DNA from: Phascolarctos cinereus
Lineage: Eukaryota > Chordata > Mammalia > Diprotodontia > Phascolarctidae
Assembly: GCF_002099425.1 (NCBI RefSeq)
Contig: NW_018344125.1
Location: 5,079,001 to 5,143,000, forward strand
Direction: 5' to 3'
DNA length: 64,000 bases
Shown here: positions 1 through 10,391 of the stretch, one piece after another
Layout: every line of letters starts with the position of its first letter
Position numbering within the stretch: position 1 is the first letter of the stretch
Notes under the pieces: generated by a model
Told to the model about the DNA's origin: nothing
Seen by the model: the letters and a program-made list of their open reading frames with translations, nothing else
Database searches by the model: none
Program-made: the position numbers and the translations under genes

Positions 1-122
1 CAATACAACGATCCAAGAGAATTCCAAAAGGCTCCTGATGGAAAATACTATCCATCTCCAGAGAGAGAACTGATGAAGTATGAATGCAGATGGAAGCAGA
101 CTATATTCACTTTCTTTATTTC

Positions 123-164
<42 letters not shown>

Positions 165-381
165 CTTTAGGTCTGTTTCTTCTTTCACAACGTGATTAAT
201 ATGGAAATATGTTTTACACAATTGTACATATATAACCTATCTAAAGTTGCTTTACTGTCTTAGGAAGGGGGGAGTTGAGGGCGGGAAGGACATAATTTGG
301 AAATCAAAATTTTTAAATTAATGTTAGAATTTGTCTTTACATGCAATAGGAAAAAATAAAGTGCTAGCTGAAAAAAAAAAA
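1..381 (+). mobile_element. L1 LINE 3' end
   Basis: This is the 3' UTR of a marsupial-type L1 in sense orientation, cut by the window edge. It carries the L1 tail phrases seen in reverse complement elsewhere here (GAATGCAGATGGAAGCA, ATATGGAAATATGTTTTAC) and ends in a run of 11 A. A TG microsatellite sits inside it. Confidence 0.85.
125..162. repeat. (TG)n microsatellite
   Basis: An uninterrupted TG dinucleotide run of about 38 bp lies within the L1 3' UTR. Confidence 0.95.
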
Positions 382-389
382 GACAGCCC

Positions 390-625
390 CAATCTCACTT
401 TCTCCAGGAGGCCTTTCTTGGCCTCTTCTCTATCCTCCATTTTCCCCTCTTCCCTAGTGCCTTCCTTTCTGAGATTAACTTCCATTTCTACTGTATAGAC
501 CTTGTATATACATAGTTATTTGTGTGTCTCCTCCATTAAAATATGAGTTCTTTGGGGTCAGGGACTGTGTTTCGGCCTTTCTTTGTATCCCCAGCATTTA
601 ATATAGTAAGGGCTCAAGAAATGCT
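390..625 (+). mobile_element. L2 LINE 3' end
   Basis: The order is typical of the L2 3' end: a pyrimidine-rich stretch, then TGAGTTCTTTGGGGTCAGGGA, then a degenerate tail (CCCCAGCATTTAATATAGTA) equivalent to the usual 'cagtgcctggcacatagtagg'. Confidence 0.75.
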
Positions 626-689
626 AGCATGGGAAATTATATAAATTTACATCATCCAGGCAACATAAAATTGGAAAAAGTAGTAGGCT

Positions 690-890
690 GGCCATATGGC
701 AATAATACGAGAAATCAGATGGATGGCTCATGGACTATACTGGTACTCACAAAATATTAAAAAGAACAGGCAAAAAAATCATCCAGTCTGTTGGGTACAC
801 ACTTTTTGGAGAATTTATTGGGAGGCCATGAACAAAGATCTCACCAGTTGAGAAACAACAGTAGGGATATAATTTGTACAATAAAATGGA
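690..890 (+). mobile_element. RTE/BovB-type LINE ORF2 C-terminal remnant
   Basis: Conceptual translation gives AGHMAIIREIRWM, then a WYSQNIKK stretch and a CWVHTFWRIYWEAM stretch. This resembles the end of RTE-clade reverse transcriptases (GH-R-N..RW, WYPRNIKR, RWVD). It is a decayed, truncated copy, and the assignment rests on motif order only. Confidence 0.55.
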
Positions 891-1104
891 GTATCCCCAT
901 CAGTGACGTCTCACGTATATGGAAATATTGATGTGAAGTAATGAAATTTAAATTATGAATACTTGGATTCCAAAAAATAAATTCCTCAGTTGCAGGATAG
1001 GGGAATTATGGTCAGACAACAGTCTTGTAAAAGAGACCTGAAGAGTTTAATGGACTTCAAGTCCATGGTGTTAGATGTAAGTTTAAAAAAAAAAAAGTGG
1101 CAGA

Positions 1105-1248
1105 GCAGCTAGGTGGCACAGTGGATAGAGCACCAGCCCCAGAGAACTTGAGTTCAAATCTGGTCTCAGACCAGACACTTGACACTTACTAGCTATGTGA
1201 CCCTGGGGCAAGTCACTTAACCCCAACTGCCTCACAAAAAAAAAAAAA
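1105..1248 (+). mobile_element. W-type SINE
   Basis: Head GCAGCTAGGTGGCACAG, core TAGCTATGTGACCCTG, end CCCCAACTGCCT and an A-tail. Near full length. Confidence 0.93.
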
Positions 1249-1297
1249 GGTGATCCTAACCTCTATACCTAAATGAAGGATAGCATCTGAAATGAAT

Positions 1298-1485
1298 TCA
1301 AGTTGGCCTCAGACACTTACTAGCTGTGTGAGCCTGGGTAAGTCACTTCACCTTGCTTGCTTCAGTTTCCTCATCTGTCAAATGAGCTGGAGAAGGAAAT
1401 GGCAAACCACTCCAGTATCTCTGTCAAGAAAACTCCAAATGGGGCCATGAAGAATCAGATACAACTGAAAAAAGGACTGAACAAC
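1298..1485 (+). mobile_element. R-type SINE, 5' truncated
   Basis: It begins inside the head and contains CTCATCTGTCAAATGAGC, GGAGAAGGAAATGGCAAAC and the RTE-like tail (GGGGCCATGAAGAATCAGA, then ACTGAACAACAA). Confidence 0.9.
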
Positions 1486-1499
1486 AAATCCAAAACGAG

Positions 1500-1855
1500 G
1501 ATGATGATAACCTTGCTTTCTTCTGTTCCGGTTTGAGCTCTTGTGGTACGTTGTATTCAGTTCTGGGTGCCACATTTTGGTGGCAGGGAGGCAGATTTTG
1601 TATTTATTGCAAGGATAAACATCCTAACAATTAGAGCTGCCCCAAAACAGAACAGGCTGCTTCAAGAGGTCATGGGTTCATCCTTACAGAAAATCCTCAG
1701 GTGAAAGCTAGATGGCCATTTGTTGGGGCTATTACAGGAGGGATTTATTCCTCAGTTGATGATTAAACTAAATGACTTTTGCTGTCCCATCCTAGTCAGA
1801 GTCTACATTTTTTGTCTTTCTCAGGGATTCTATGATTCCAATATTCTGTGTTCTC
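1500..1855 (+). mobile_element. CR1/L3-type LINE 3' fragment
   Basis: It contains CATCCTAACAATTAGAGCTG, a 'caggctgcttcaagaggtcatggg' segment and a closing TTCTATGATTCC. This matches the CR1/L3 3' region, which also occurs at 50665-51100 in this window. Confidence 0.65.
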
Positions 1856-1859
1856 TTCT

Positions 1860-2265
1860 GCACATGATGTCTTTGCCATGGCCTGCCTTCACTTTGGATG
1901 CCTCCCTATTCCTATGCCCTTCCTGAGTATACACGGTACTTACTCACTTCCTGGCTCTGACTTTTTTTTGTCGTTGTTACCTGTCTCTATCTCCACTCTG
2001 TAGTGGCTCCAGGCTCTATGGCCACCAGCTCTCTCTCAGCCCTGCCTGTCAGAGTTGTTGTTCTAGAGGATGTCAGCACTACCACTTGGGAAAGCAACTC
2101 TTCTAAATGAGTAAGAAGATTGGGAGGATAGCAGGGAGCCACTACAGGTGGGCTGCATTCCTAATGTGAAGACTGCATTCCACAAGATATTTATGAAGAA
2201 GGAAGGGCTGTTATCAGCACTAGTAGATTTAACTATGTTGGTCAACTTTTGTGCCTTCAGGGTAG
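1860..2265. other. No recognised feature
   Basis: I see no repeat signature, convincing coding frame or splice-flanked segment. Short open frames here have no recognisable motif. Confidence 0.5.
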
Positions 2266-2269
2266 TACA

Positions 2270-2497
2270 GAGTAAACTAGTCTTGGAATCAGGAATACCT
2301 CAAATACTTGCTAGCCTTGAGACCCTGGGCAAGTCTTCCTGCCTCAGTTTCCTCACCTGTAAAATGGGAATAATAAAAACACCTACCTTCCAGGGATATT
2401 GTGAGGATAGAATGAGATAATATTTATAAAGTGCTTTTTATATAGTGCTTAAGGCACAATAATATGCCATTATTATTATTATTATTATTATTATTAG
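2270..2497 (+). mobile_element. M-type SINE with (ATT)n tail
   Basis: MIR-like body with CTCAGTTTCCTCACCTGTAA, then CACCTACCTTCCAGGG and AATGAGATAATATTTATAA. It ends in about ten ATT units (2467-2498), which look like an expanded SINE tail. Confidence 0.85.
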
Positions 2498-2509
2498 GTG
2501 GTTCCAATG

Positions 2510-2575
2510 CTTATCACTGTGCCTGGCATATAGTAGGTGCTTAATAAATACTTGTTGATTGTTGATCAATGATTC
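2510..2575 (+). mobile_element. L2 terminal fragment
   Basis: The text ACTGTGCCTGGCATATAGTA followed by GGTGCTTAATAAATACTTG is the conserved L2 3' terminus. Confidence 0.75.
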
Positions 2576-2595
2576 GTGTAGAAAAAATAAAATCA

Positions 2596-2738
2596 GGGCA
2601 GGTAGGTGGTACAGTGGATAGATCACCGGCCCTAAAGTCTGAGGACCTGAGTTCAAATCCGGCCTCAGACCAAACACTTGACACTTACTAGCTGTGTGAC
2701 CCTGGGCAAGTCACTTAACCCCAATTGCCTAAAAAGAA
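2596..2738 (+). mobile_element. W-type SINE
   Basis: It runs from GGGCAGGTAGGTGGTACAG to CCCCAATTGCCT plus A-run, with the TAGCTGTGTGACCCTGG core. Confidence 0.93.
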
Positions 2739-2921
2739 ATCCAGGTCAAGCTTCTGGTGTATGTATTGTTCCATGGCTGAGTTTTCTGTGAAGAATTGTC
2801 CAGAAATGGGTATGCCCTTCTGTAGGGTATACCCACCTGCAGAGAACATGGTGGGAGAGAGCTGTGCATCTATAAGTTCCTTCTCCAGGGGTCTGGTGCC
2901 TTGTAGTAAGTAGTATTTGGT

Positions 2922-3175
2922 TTTGATGTTGTTTTTCAGTCACGTCTGACTCTCTATGACCCCATTTGAGGATTTCTTGGCAAAGATACTGGAGTAGTTT
3001 GCCATTTCCTTCTCCAGCTCATTTGACAAATGAGGAAACTGAGGCAAACAGGGTGAAGTGACTTGCCCAGGGTCATACAGCTAGCAAGTGTCTGAGGCCA
3101 GATTTGAACTTAGGAACATGAGTCTTCCTGGCTCCAGGCCCAGTGCTCTATGCACTGGACCACCTAACTGCCTAG
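2922..3175 (-). mobile_element. R-type SINE with target duplication
   Basis: A full-length antisense copy: RTE-like tail first (GACTCTCTATGACCCCATTT), head last (GCACTGGACCACCTAACTGC). AGTATTTGGT occurs on both sides, a 10-bp target-site duplication. Confidence 0.9.
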
Positions 3176-3479
3176 CAGTATTTGGTACCATCCCCAAATA
3201 TCAGGGTACCTAGTCCTGGCAAGAGCAGAGTCTGTGATAATGAAGCCTGTCAGGCAGTTCCAGCTGCATTTCTGAGATGCCACCCCATCACCCATGGGCA
3301 TGTTTAACACCCTAGACTAATGGCATAGCGCCCTGTACTTGTGCCCCTTGCCAAACCTGGTCTTCTAGAGGATTTCCTCAGTCTGCAAGCAGAGGCTAGA
3401 TGATTGATTACTCATTGTGAAAGTTTTAGAGGGTAGTCTTGGTCAGGTTCAGATTAGACTAGACCTCTAAGCTGGCTTC

Positions 3480-3540
3480 CAGCACTTAGCACAGTGCCTG
3501 GCACATAGTAGGTGCTTAATAAATGTTTATTGGTTGGCTG
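3480..3540 (+). mobile_element. L2 terminal fragment
   Basis: TAGCACAGTGCCTGGCACAT followed by AGTAGGTGCTTAATAAATG is the L2 terminus. A D-type-like tail (AGGTCCCTTCCAAGTC) follows directly. Confidence 0.75.
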
Positions 3541-3614
3541 ACTCTGAGGTCCCTTCCAAGTCAGGAAATTCTGTGATTCTATAATTTACTACAGATCTTT
3601 GCCCTGACCAATGT

Positions 3615-3664
3615 AACAACAACAACAACAACAACTACTACTACTACTACCACTACTACCACTA

Positions 3665-3710
<46 letters not shown>

Positions 3711-3766
3711 CATCACTACTACCACTACTACTACCACTACCACCACTACTACTACTACTACCACTG

Positions 3767-3801
<35 letters not shown>

Positions 3802-3811
3802 GCTACTACTA
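3615..3811. repeat. Compound trinucleotide array (AAC)n(TAC)n
   Basis: About 197 bp of near-perfect trinucleotides: seven AAC units, then TAC/CAC/TGC variants. It abuts the tail end of the antisense M-type SINE at 3812, so it probably grew from that SINE's tail. Long polyserine and polyvaline open frames on the minus strand are artefacts of the 3-bp period. Confidence 0.97.
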
Positions 3812-4056
3812 GCATATTTATAGTGCTTTAAGGTTTGCAAAACACTTTACGTATTATTTCACCCTACCCTCACAATAACCCTGTGAGGTAGGTGCTATTA
3901 TTATCCTCATTTTACAGATGATGAAACTGAAGCAGAGAGTTAAGTGACTTGCCCAGGATTAAACAGCTAGTAAGTGTCTGAGACTGGGTTTAAGGTCCTA
4001 CAGACTCCAGGATTAAGGTCCTGCTAACTCCAGGCCAAGCACTTTATCTACCATAT
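3812..4056 (-). mobile_element. M-type SINE
   Basis: Antisense MIR-like element: ATAGTGCTTTAAGGTTTGCA, CTGTGAGGTAGGTGCTATTA, ATTTTACAGATGATGAAACT and AAGTGACTTGCCCAGG in order. Confidence 0.88.
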
Positions 4057-4690
4057 CCCTGGTGTTAACATGGAACTAGTCTCACACAAAACTGTGAAGT
4101 AGAAAATGTTTTTGTTTGGCATCACTCCTGGATGATATCAGTAATTTACGCTCTAGAAATTTCCAGATTGTCTTCTATTAAACTTTACCAGTCTATGATC
4201 TCATACCTTACCTAATTGAATAAATAATATTATAAATGATAATACAGTTAATAATTCATGTTAATGGTATTCCCAGCTCTCTTCTTTCCCGGGTAGCCTA
4301 AAGTGCAGTTTAACATGGGCCTTCTGGAAATAATATCTTAACTCAAAGAAATGTTCCTAATGGTGGAAATTTCTGGAACTCTGCCAGGACTTTTGAGGAG
4401 ATCTCTTTGGGCGGATAAGGTTGTGACTCCCTTCAAATCTTGCTGCATAAGCAGCCATCTATTCTGTCCACCCCCTAAAACACCAAATACTTATAGATAG
4501 TTCTGAGGGATACTGAGGGGGAGAAAGAGGTGAATAAGACAGCCCCAATCTCATGGAACTCAGAGTTCAATGACGATGAATAAATATATAAGAAGGTATG
4601 TCCAGGTGGGGATTAATTCCATATTCTCTGTGGACTACAGCCTCCACAAGGCTGTGTGTGGGTTCTGCAGAGACCAGCTAGGGTAGCCTC
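4057..4690. other. Largely unassigned; possible Y-repeat trace
   Basis: I see no gene. Around 4500-4610, AATAAGACAGCCCCAATCTC and ATGGAACTCAGAGTTC resemble the 'ccctgccctcaaggagctcacag' segment of the Y repeat, but weakly. Confidence 0.4.
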
Positions 4691-5170
4691 ATGAGAATGG
4701 GGTTTTGGATACAGCCAAGGTTGTCAGAGACACAACAACACCATTGGAAAAGAAAGCCTGTTGGCTGAAAACAGGTGTTACAACTGGAAGAATCACAAAA
4801 GTTAATGGAAATGTCTATGGTGTATGCCAAGAAGCTGGACATATCCAAGAAACACAGAGTATACTTGCCTACCACTTACCAGGAGAGATTGACGTGTAGG
4901 GAAGACGTATAAGTTAGTTGGCTCTCAGGAGGTATTCTCAGATGGTAGCTTTGGGGTAATAGGTGCAGAAAATGATTGCTAATTAGTTTTGGTCATCTTG
5001 TCTTGACTAAACGCCACCTTTTGAAGTTATGTTTCATCCTGGCTTGGATGAAATTGTGAGATTTGATAGCCATGGGTTTGAGTAGATGGCACATCTAAAT
5101 AGACCCATCAACTTAGGTAAAGCTTTCAGAGGGTCACACTGAGGGCATCCCAGGTGCTACTGATATATGA
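4620..5170 (+). other. Unassigned stretch with a short open frame (4687-4899)
   Basis: A plus-strand frame is open from just after a stop at 4684 to a stop at 4897. It reads ...KTGVTTGRITKVNGNVYG... then GHIQETQSILAYHLPGE. I do not recognise it. No splice-flanked structure or start context supports a gene. It lies upstream of the longer open frame at 5171. Confidence 0.2.
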
Positions 5171-5607
5171 CAGAGTTGGAAGAAATTATTCCAATTCACT
5201 TTTCCTCATCTCGAGACCTCACAACAGGGAGAAACAAGACCAGATGTCTCTTCTCAATTTACCCTAGATTTGAATTTTGATGAAATGGAACTACATGGTT
5301 TCTGTGGAAGACTTCTCTTTTTTCATGATCCATCAGAACTCAAGAGGTTTATTTTGGCCATAGACTATCTTGAAAGACTGGTTTCTTCCCCCCAAGCTTA
5401 CTTCAAAGGGCAAGAGTTCAGTTATACTAGTCCCCAAATAGCCAGAGTATATGAGATCCAGAAGGCTGACCTGAGGCAGATTGTCTCTGCTCTAGACAAT
5501 GGGCATGCCCCATTCTTCCTGTCCAACTTCCTCTGTTTCTGCCTTCTGGATATTTTTGTACCCCATGCTCATATGCCTTATTTGGTTCAGCCTGACCTCT
5601 TGCATTA
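5171..5607 (+). other. Unassigned 145-codon open frame, possible exon or decayed retrocopy
   Basis: This plus-strand frame is open from just after a TGA at 5168 to a TAG at 5608. The middle has protein-like composition with charged helical stretches (for example DPSELKRFILAIDYLERL and VYEIQKADLRQIVSALD). The last 35 residues turn hydrophobic and less convincing. The only in-frame ATG is at 5285, with no strong start context. I recognise no family. It could be an exon, an old processed copy, part of an unlisted transposon, or chance. It overlaps no repeat I know, which is unusual for this window. Confidence that it is a real gene is low. Confidence 0.2.
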
Positions 5608-6490
5608 GCCAATACCTAAGCACTGAAACAGGAAATCAACTGGATTGACCTCAGCAAGTCCCCTCCCTCTGAAAGTCATGACCTTCAGTGGCCTCCTGAA
5701 GCTATCATTGGCAGGGAAGCGATTGCAACCCAGGTTGCCTTCTGGCTGACTAGGAGAAAGTTATGGAGAGCTCTGAAGAGATTGATGTGCCTGAGGGTGA
5801 CCTCTCTCAAGGCTCTTTGACAGCCACCATCACTCTCTCTTCTTCCTCTTGCCAGGCTCTAGGACCAGCTCACCCAAACTGGCTATACATTGTTTCTTTG
5901 TGATCCTCTTCCCCCAAGCTCCTACCCTCCCTCCTATCCCAAGCAGGTGCTTTTCATTGCATTCAAATTCATCTATTAAGTGCCAGACCCTCTTACACCA
6001 AGAGTTCAGGACACACAAACAAAAACCAGGACCTGCCCTCAAGGAGCTTATAATCTATTATCATTATTACATACACATATTTGTTATTACGTGTACATAT
6101 GTAGCACTTCCTTGGAGTACCTCCCACCACCCCACTGCCACCCCAGCTTCCATGCACTTGCCTAGAATGTTAGCTGAGTATACCCTAAGTGTGTGTATTG
6201 GGGAGGGGGTATTCATGGTGGGTTATACAAAGCAAGTGTAGATATTCTCTCTCCCTGTGGCCAACCCAACATGTGGACCTTCAGAAGCTAGTTCTGTCCA
6301 CAGAGTTTCAGGATCAGTACTGTATGTTGAAGGGGGAAGGCCCCTTGATCACACATACTGGGAAGCTGCGTACTCCATCTGCTTGCCTGTAATGCCCATG
6401 GAGCAAACTGAAGGGGGGCACCATACACAGATGAGTGAAAAGTAGAGAGAGTACACACCCCTTACACATGACTGCTGGGATCCAGGACAG
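5608..6490. other. Mostly unassigned, with one Y-repeat fragment
   Basis: 5965-6055 carries TCTATTAAGTGCCAGACCCT and CCTGCCCTCAAGGAGCTTAT, a Y fragment on the plus strand. The rest has no recognised repeat or gene. Confidence 0.5.
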
Positions 6491-6720
6491 GTTGATAGAG
6501 AGTGGTACCTGAGCTAAGCCCAGAAAGGATTCCAAGAGGTGGAGGTGAGGTGGGTGTATGTTCCAAGTGAGTGAACTCTTGGGCCAAAAGACTGAGAGAC
6601 CATTTTGGCTTGAATGTGTCTGGGAAGGCTAATGGTGAGGGAAGGCTTTTACCAGGCAAGTAGAGGAGGTTGTTTCTGTTTTATCCTAGAGGCAATTGAG
6701 GGGGGAGGGCTCCTGAAGAT
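6490..6720 (+). mobile_element. Y repeat, later segment
   Basis: TGAGCTAAGCCCAGAAAGGA, TTCCAAGAGGTGGAGGTGAG and TATCCTAGAGGCAATTGAGG follow the order of the later Y segment seen at 22925-23150 and 52560-53000. Confidence 0.5.
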
Positions 6721-6897
6721 TCCGCATCATGGTTAGGTCCCAAGCCTTCTCTTGTGTGAAATGCACAGTATATAAAGGCCTGTTGCTTTAGGCACTACTG
6801 GTCAAAAAAGAGAAAAATCAAATGCTGTGTCTGATGCCAACTACCAGTGTGAGCTGGACAAGTCACTTTACCTTCCTGGGCCTTGGGAACAGAAGGA

Positions 6898-7129
<232 letters not shown>

Positions 7130-7820
7130 GTGGCCAATAGATCCTAGGCCTAGGGGCCCATAATTTCTGTTAAGGCCTGGGGTACTTGCCTTATGGCATG
7201 CTTTTCATCACTAAGTGGGTTTTTAATGGACGTAATCGGTTTTTTTTTAATAGAATCAGGCCCATTTGAATACTCTAAAATAATCAGAAGTATTTTTGAG
7301 TACTTGGTGCTAAACATATGAGCCTGGGCATGTCGGACCTGGAAGTCTGATTTGAGAAGCTGTGGAGGGGTGGGGGTAGGGGTTGAGAAAGGAGACAAAT
7401 CATTTGGTTTCCATGCTCTCATCCCTAAGATGAGGGATTTAATGTAGATGACTTTAGGCTCAACTGATCTCCAACAAAGAGTTAAATATTTCAAAATCTG
7501 TATAGGCAAAGTACTTCAAGAACAATAGGTCATAAAAAACTAATCTCAAGGAGATGGGAAATTTTCCGGGCCCTGGAGCTGTAGACTTTGGCTTTGGGAT
7601 CACTAATAGCTGAAGGTTAAACTGAATCACTTAGAATACTTTCTATCATACACAACCAGAGAGATAAATAGATGCCCAGAGTCAAGTCCTGTCAACGCCA
7701 TGCTGCTGATGTCCTCTGTATGAGCAGGAGATGCAGAAGGGAACAGCCAGCTGTCTTTGGGGATGAAATCTTTGGGATTGAAGCTGGTGATTCCTCTGTA
7801 AGTAGTCCTTGAGAATTACC
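7130..7820. other. No recognised feature
   Basis: No clear repeat or gene. 7320-7480 might be an old D-type SINE but is too degraded to call. Confidence 0.4.
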
Positions 7821-7821
7821 T

Positions 7822-7930
7822 CAGAGAGATTAAGTGACTTGCCCAGGGTCACACAGTTAATATGTATTTGTGGCGGGTCTTGGAGCCAGATCTTCCTGGT
7901 TATAAGGCCAGTCATCTATTCAATCTGCCT
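7822..7930 (-). mobile_element. MIR-like SINE fragment
   Basis: It has GATTAAGTGACTTGCCCAGG, GTCACACAGTTAATATG and TCTTCCTGGTTATAAGGCCA, an antisense MIR core and head. Confidence 0.75.
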
Positions 7931-8074
7931 TGTTGGAACATAGAGTGGAAGGGAATAAGAAAAAGGAAGCTTAAAAGTTAGATCAAGGTCAGTTTATGGA
8001 AGGCCTTAAATGTCAATCTAAGGACTTTGTCTCTTCCAGTGTTGTAACAGGATATTTTCACAGGCAGATTCCTA

Positions 8075-8235
8075 CCCTGTGCCACTTACCTCCACCTCTC
8101 TTTTGGGTATTGTCTTCCCACATTTGATTGTAAGCATCCTTGAGGGGAGGGACGTTTTTCTCTTATTTGTACCCCCAGCTGCTTAGCACAGTACCTGGTA
8201 CACAGTAGGCACTTAATAAATGCTTATTGACCATT
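8075..8235 (+). mobile_element. L2 LINE 3' end
   Basis: AGCATCCTTGAGGGGAGGGA, GTACCCCCAGCTGCTTAGCA and TAGGCACTTAATAAATGC appear in canonical L2 order. Confidence 0.85.
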
Positions 8236-8309
8236 AACTAATTATACTTCAATTTTCTGAAATAAACTGATGGGTCTACCTCATCAACTGACCATCCAAG
8301 CCAACCCTT

Positions 8310-8517
8310 TTGTTTTACAGAAGATAAAGTTGAGATCCAAGGAGGTGAAGTCATTTGTCTAGGGTCACACAGATGTGTCAGGGGGCAGCTAGGTGGCACA
8401 GTGGATAGAGCGCCAGCTTTGGAGTCAGGAGGACCTGAGTTCAAATCCAGCCTCAGACACATAACACTCACTAGCTGTGTGACTCTGGGCAAGTCACTTA
8501 ACCCCAATTGCCTCATC

Positions 8518-8548
<31 letters not shown>

Positions 8549-8590
8549 ACACAGATGTGTCAGAGGTGAGACTTGAAAGGATGTCAAACA
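8310..8590 (-). mobile_element. MIR-like SINE split by a W-type insertion
   Basis: TTTACAGAAGATAAAGTTGA through GGTCACACAGATGTGTCA is an antisense MIR core. It is interrupted at 8382-8548 and resumes at 8564. Confidence 0.7.
8382..8548 (+). mobile_element. W-type SINE with 15-bp target duplication
   Basis: A complete copy ending in an (AACAA)n tail. ACACAGATGTGTCAG is repeated exactly at 8367-8381 and 8549-8563, so the insertion is fairly young. Confidence 0.96.
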
Positions 8591-8617
8591 CTGCTGGAAA
8601 TATAAATAATAAAAAGA

Positions 8618-9235
8618 AAGACAGTCCCTTCCCTCAAGGAGCTTACACTCTAATGGGGGGAGACAACACACAAAAGGAGGCAGGAATGGGGAGGAGACAC
8701 CAGGGGGTATCTGGTTCCATAACGTTGAAACTAGGCAAAGCAGCAAATGCAGAATGGAGTGAGCTGAGTCCAACTTCTGCATTCTATAAATGGCAGCTAG
8801 GTGGTGCTGCAGTGGATAGAGCACCAGGCCTGGAGCCACAAAGACTCCTCTTTGTGAGTTCAAATCCAGCCTCAGACACTTACCAGCTGTGTGACCCTGG
8901 GCAGGTCACTTCATCCTGTTTACCTCAGTTTCTCCATCTGTAAAATGAGCTGGAAAAGGAAATGGCAAATCACTCCAATGTCTCTGCCAAGAAAACCCCA
9001 AATGGAGTCACAGAGTAAGACTACTCAACAACAAAACATGGGGAGGAGTTTGGTACTTCACCCTCCAAACAGAAGGAAGAAGAGGCTGAGAGAGGTGGGG
9101 TCAATTAAGTATTAAATGGGGGGGAGGGAGTGATGAAATTAGATGATGAGCTTAATCTGGGAGGATGGGGGGGTGGGGAGAGGGGGAGTTGAAACCAGGT
9201 AGGGCAGTAGTAGGTCCTGAGTAGCAAAAATCAAA
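8618..9235 (+). mobile_element. Y repeat split by an R-type SINE
   Basis: The left part carries CCCTTCCCTCAAGGAGCTTA and CACTCTAATGGGGGGAGACA. The right part (from 9040) has AGAGAGGTGGGGTCAATTAA and later Y-like text. The R-type SINE at 8792-9038 lies between. Confidence 0.55.
8792..9038 (+). mobile_element. R-type SINE
   Basis: Full length, with a GTGGTGCTGCAGTGGATAGA head and the ACAAAGACTCCTCTTTGTGA insertion also seen at 12466. It ends ...CTACTCAACAACAAAACA. Confidence 0.93.
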
Positions 9236-9279
9236 GAAAAGCTTTTATATTAGCTTTGGCATATGAAACAGCTAAAGTA

Positions 9280-9604
9280 CAGTTATCCCTTCCACATCAC
9301 AGGGGTTAGGGGCACAGCACCCCCTCCATCTGGAAAATCCACATAAAATTTTTTGACCCTACCTTTGTACCAGAGAAGTCTGAATTATGGTATTAAAATA
9401 TAAGCTATGTTGATATTATACAATACTGTACATATATTGTATGCATTTCTGAGTTTCTAAACTTTTTCTATGTTGTCTACTAGCCTTCATGTGTCATCTG
9501 TGGCTTCCACAAAACTCTCCCAAAATTACCATTTAATTTCTTATGCTGACCTGCAATATATATTGAAACCGCATGGGGAAAGTCACAATGGGGAAAAGAT
9601 AGCC
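9280..9604 (+). mobile_element. Tigger-like MITE, copy 1
   Basis: It starts TA|CAGTTATCCCTTCCACATC and ends near GGGGAAAGTCACAATGGGG. The right inverted repeat is degenerate. It shares terminal and internal text (for example TTTCTGAGTTTCTAAACTTT) with copies at 23508, 27942 and 48758. TA target sites and CAG termini fit pogo/Tigger elements. No transposase frame is present, so it is non-autonomous. Confidence 0.82.
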
Positions 9605-9689
9605 AATCAATTAATCAAAACAGGCCCAAAGCTGCCTCAATATAGTGATTTTCTATACTTGCTGAATGGATAACTATAGATATTTTATG

Positions 9690-9770
9690 TGTCAACAAGT
9701 CAGTTAATAAGCATTTATTAAGCACCTACTATGGTCCTAGGCACTGAGCTCAGCACTGGCTAATAGAGAA
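9690..9770 (+). mobile_element. Y repeat, start segment
   Basis: AAGCATTTATTAAGCACCTA followed by CTATGGTCCTAGGCACTGAG is the characteristic start of the Y repeat. Confidence 0.65.
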
Positions 9771-9779
9771 TTAATAATT

Positions 9780-10130
9780 CTGTAGAAAAAGCCCTGAAAA
9801 TAGGAGTCAGATGCCCTGGGATGCCCAGTCTAGGTCCCAATTCTGTCACTTACTGGCTGTGTGTTTATGGGTAAGTCTTTTCACCTTTTCTGCCTTTTTT
9901 AGTTTCTTCCTCTGTAAAGTAAAAAGATTGGACCATGACCCTTTGATTGAATCCAGACTTCACAGAACAAATCCCCTAAATAAAAGGATTTGTTCTGTAA
10001 AACTTGGATTAAGTCAAAAGGCCACACTCAAGGACCTAGAAGGCCACATGTGGCCTCAAGGCCACAAGTTCCCCACCCCTGGACCAAATGCTCCCTGAGG
10101 TTCCTTCCCATTCAAATATTTTATGATTAT
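9780..10130 (+). mobile_element. D-type SINE split by a hAT MITE
   Basis: The body (TGTCACTTACTGGCTGTGTG, CTTCCTCTGTAAAGTAAAAA, GATTGGACCATGACC) breaks near 9948. It resumes after 10081 with ACCAAATGCTCCCTGAGGTT and TTTTATGATTA, the expected CR1/L3-like tail. Confidence 0.7.
9950..10081 (-). mobile_element. Small hAT-like MITE (GGGGAACC family)
   Basis: It matches the reverse complement of 47263-47391 over most of its length (AAAAGGATTTGTTCTGTAAA, CAAGGACCTAGAAGGCCAC) and ends GTTCCCCACCCCTG. Its left terminus is eroded. It interrupts a D-type SINE. Confidence 0.8.
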
Positions 10131-10391
10131 TTAAGCAAAACATCTGTGGCAGACTTTTAGCTTTTTATTGTCCCAGTTTTCCAATACTCATGTAAATTTA
10201 AGAGATAACCAGTCACCTGGGGGTGGGGTGGGGGGGAATTGTAGTTTTTAAGCATGACATTACTGGCCCTCTTCACAAGTATTGGGCACCTTGTGTCCCC
10301 TGGGCATGTAGTTTCTACATTCTGGTGGTAAATACCTGGTACATAACTCTGCTGGCCATTGCTCTCAGCTACTACCTTCTAGGCTCAGCTA

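Noticed and set aside
3579-3840. Minus-strand polyvaline and polyserine open frames
   Set aside because: They are two readings of one trinucleotide microsatellite. No flanking coding sequence or start context.
8401-8943. 180-codon plus-strand frame
   Set aside because: It starts in a W-type SINE and ends in an R-type SINE. The peptide is the usual read-through of SINE consensus.
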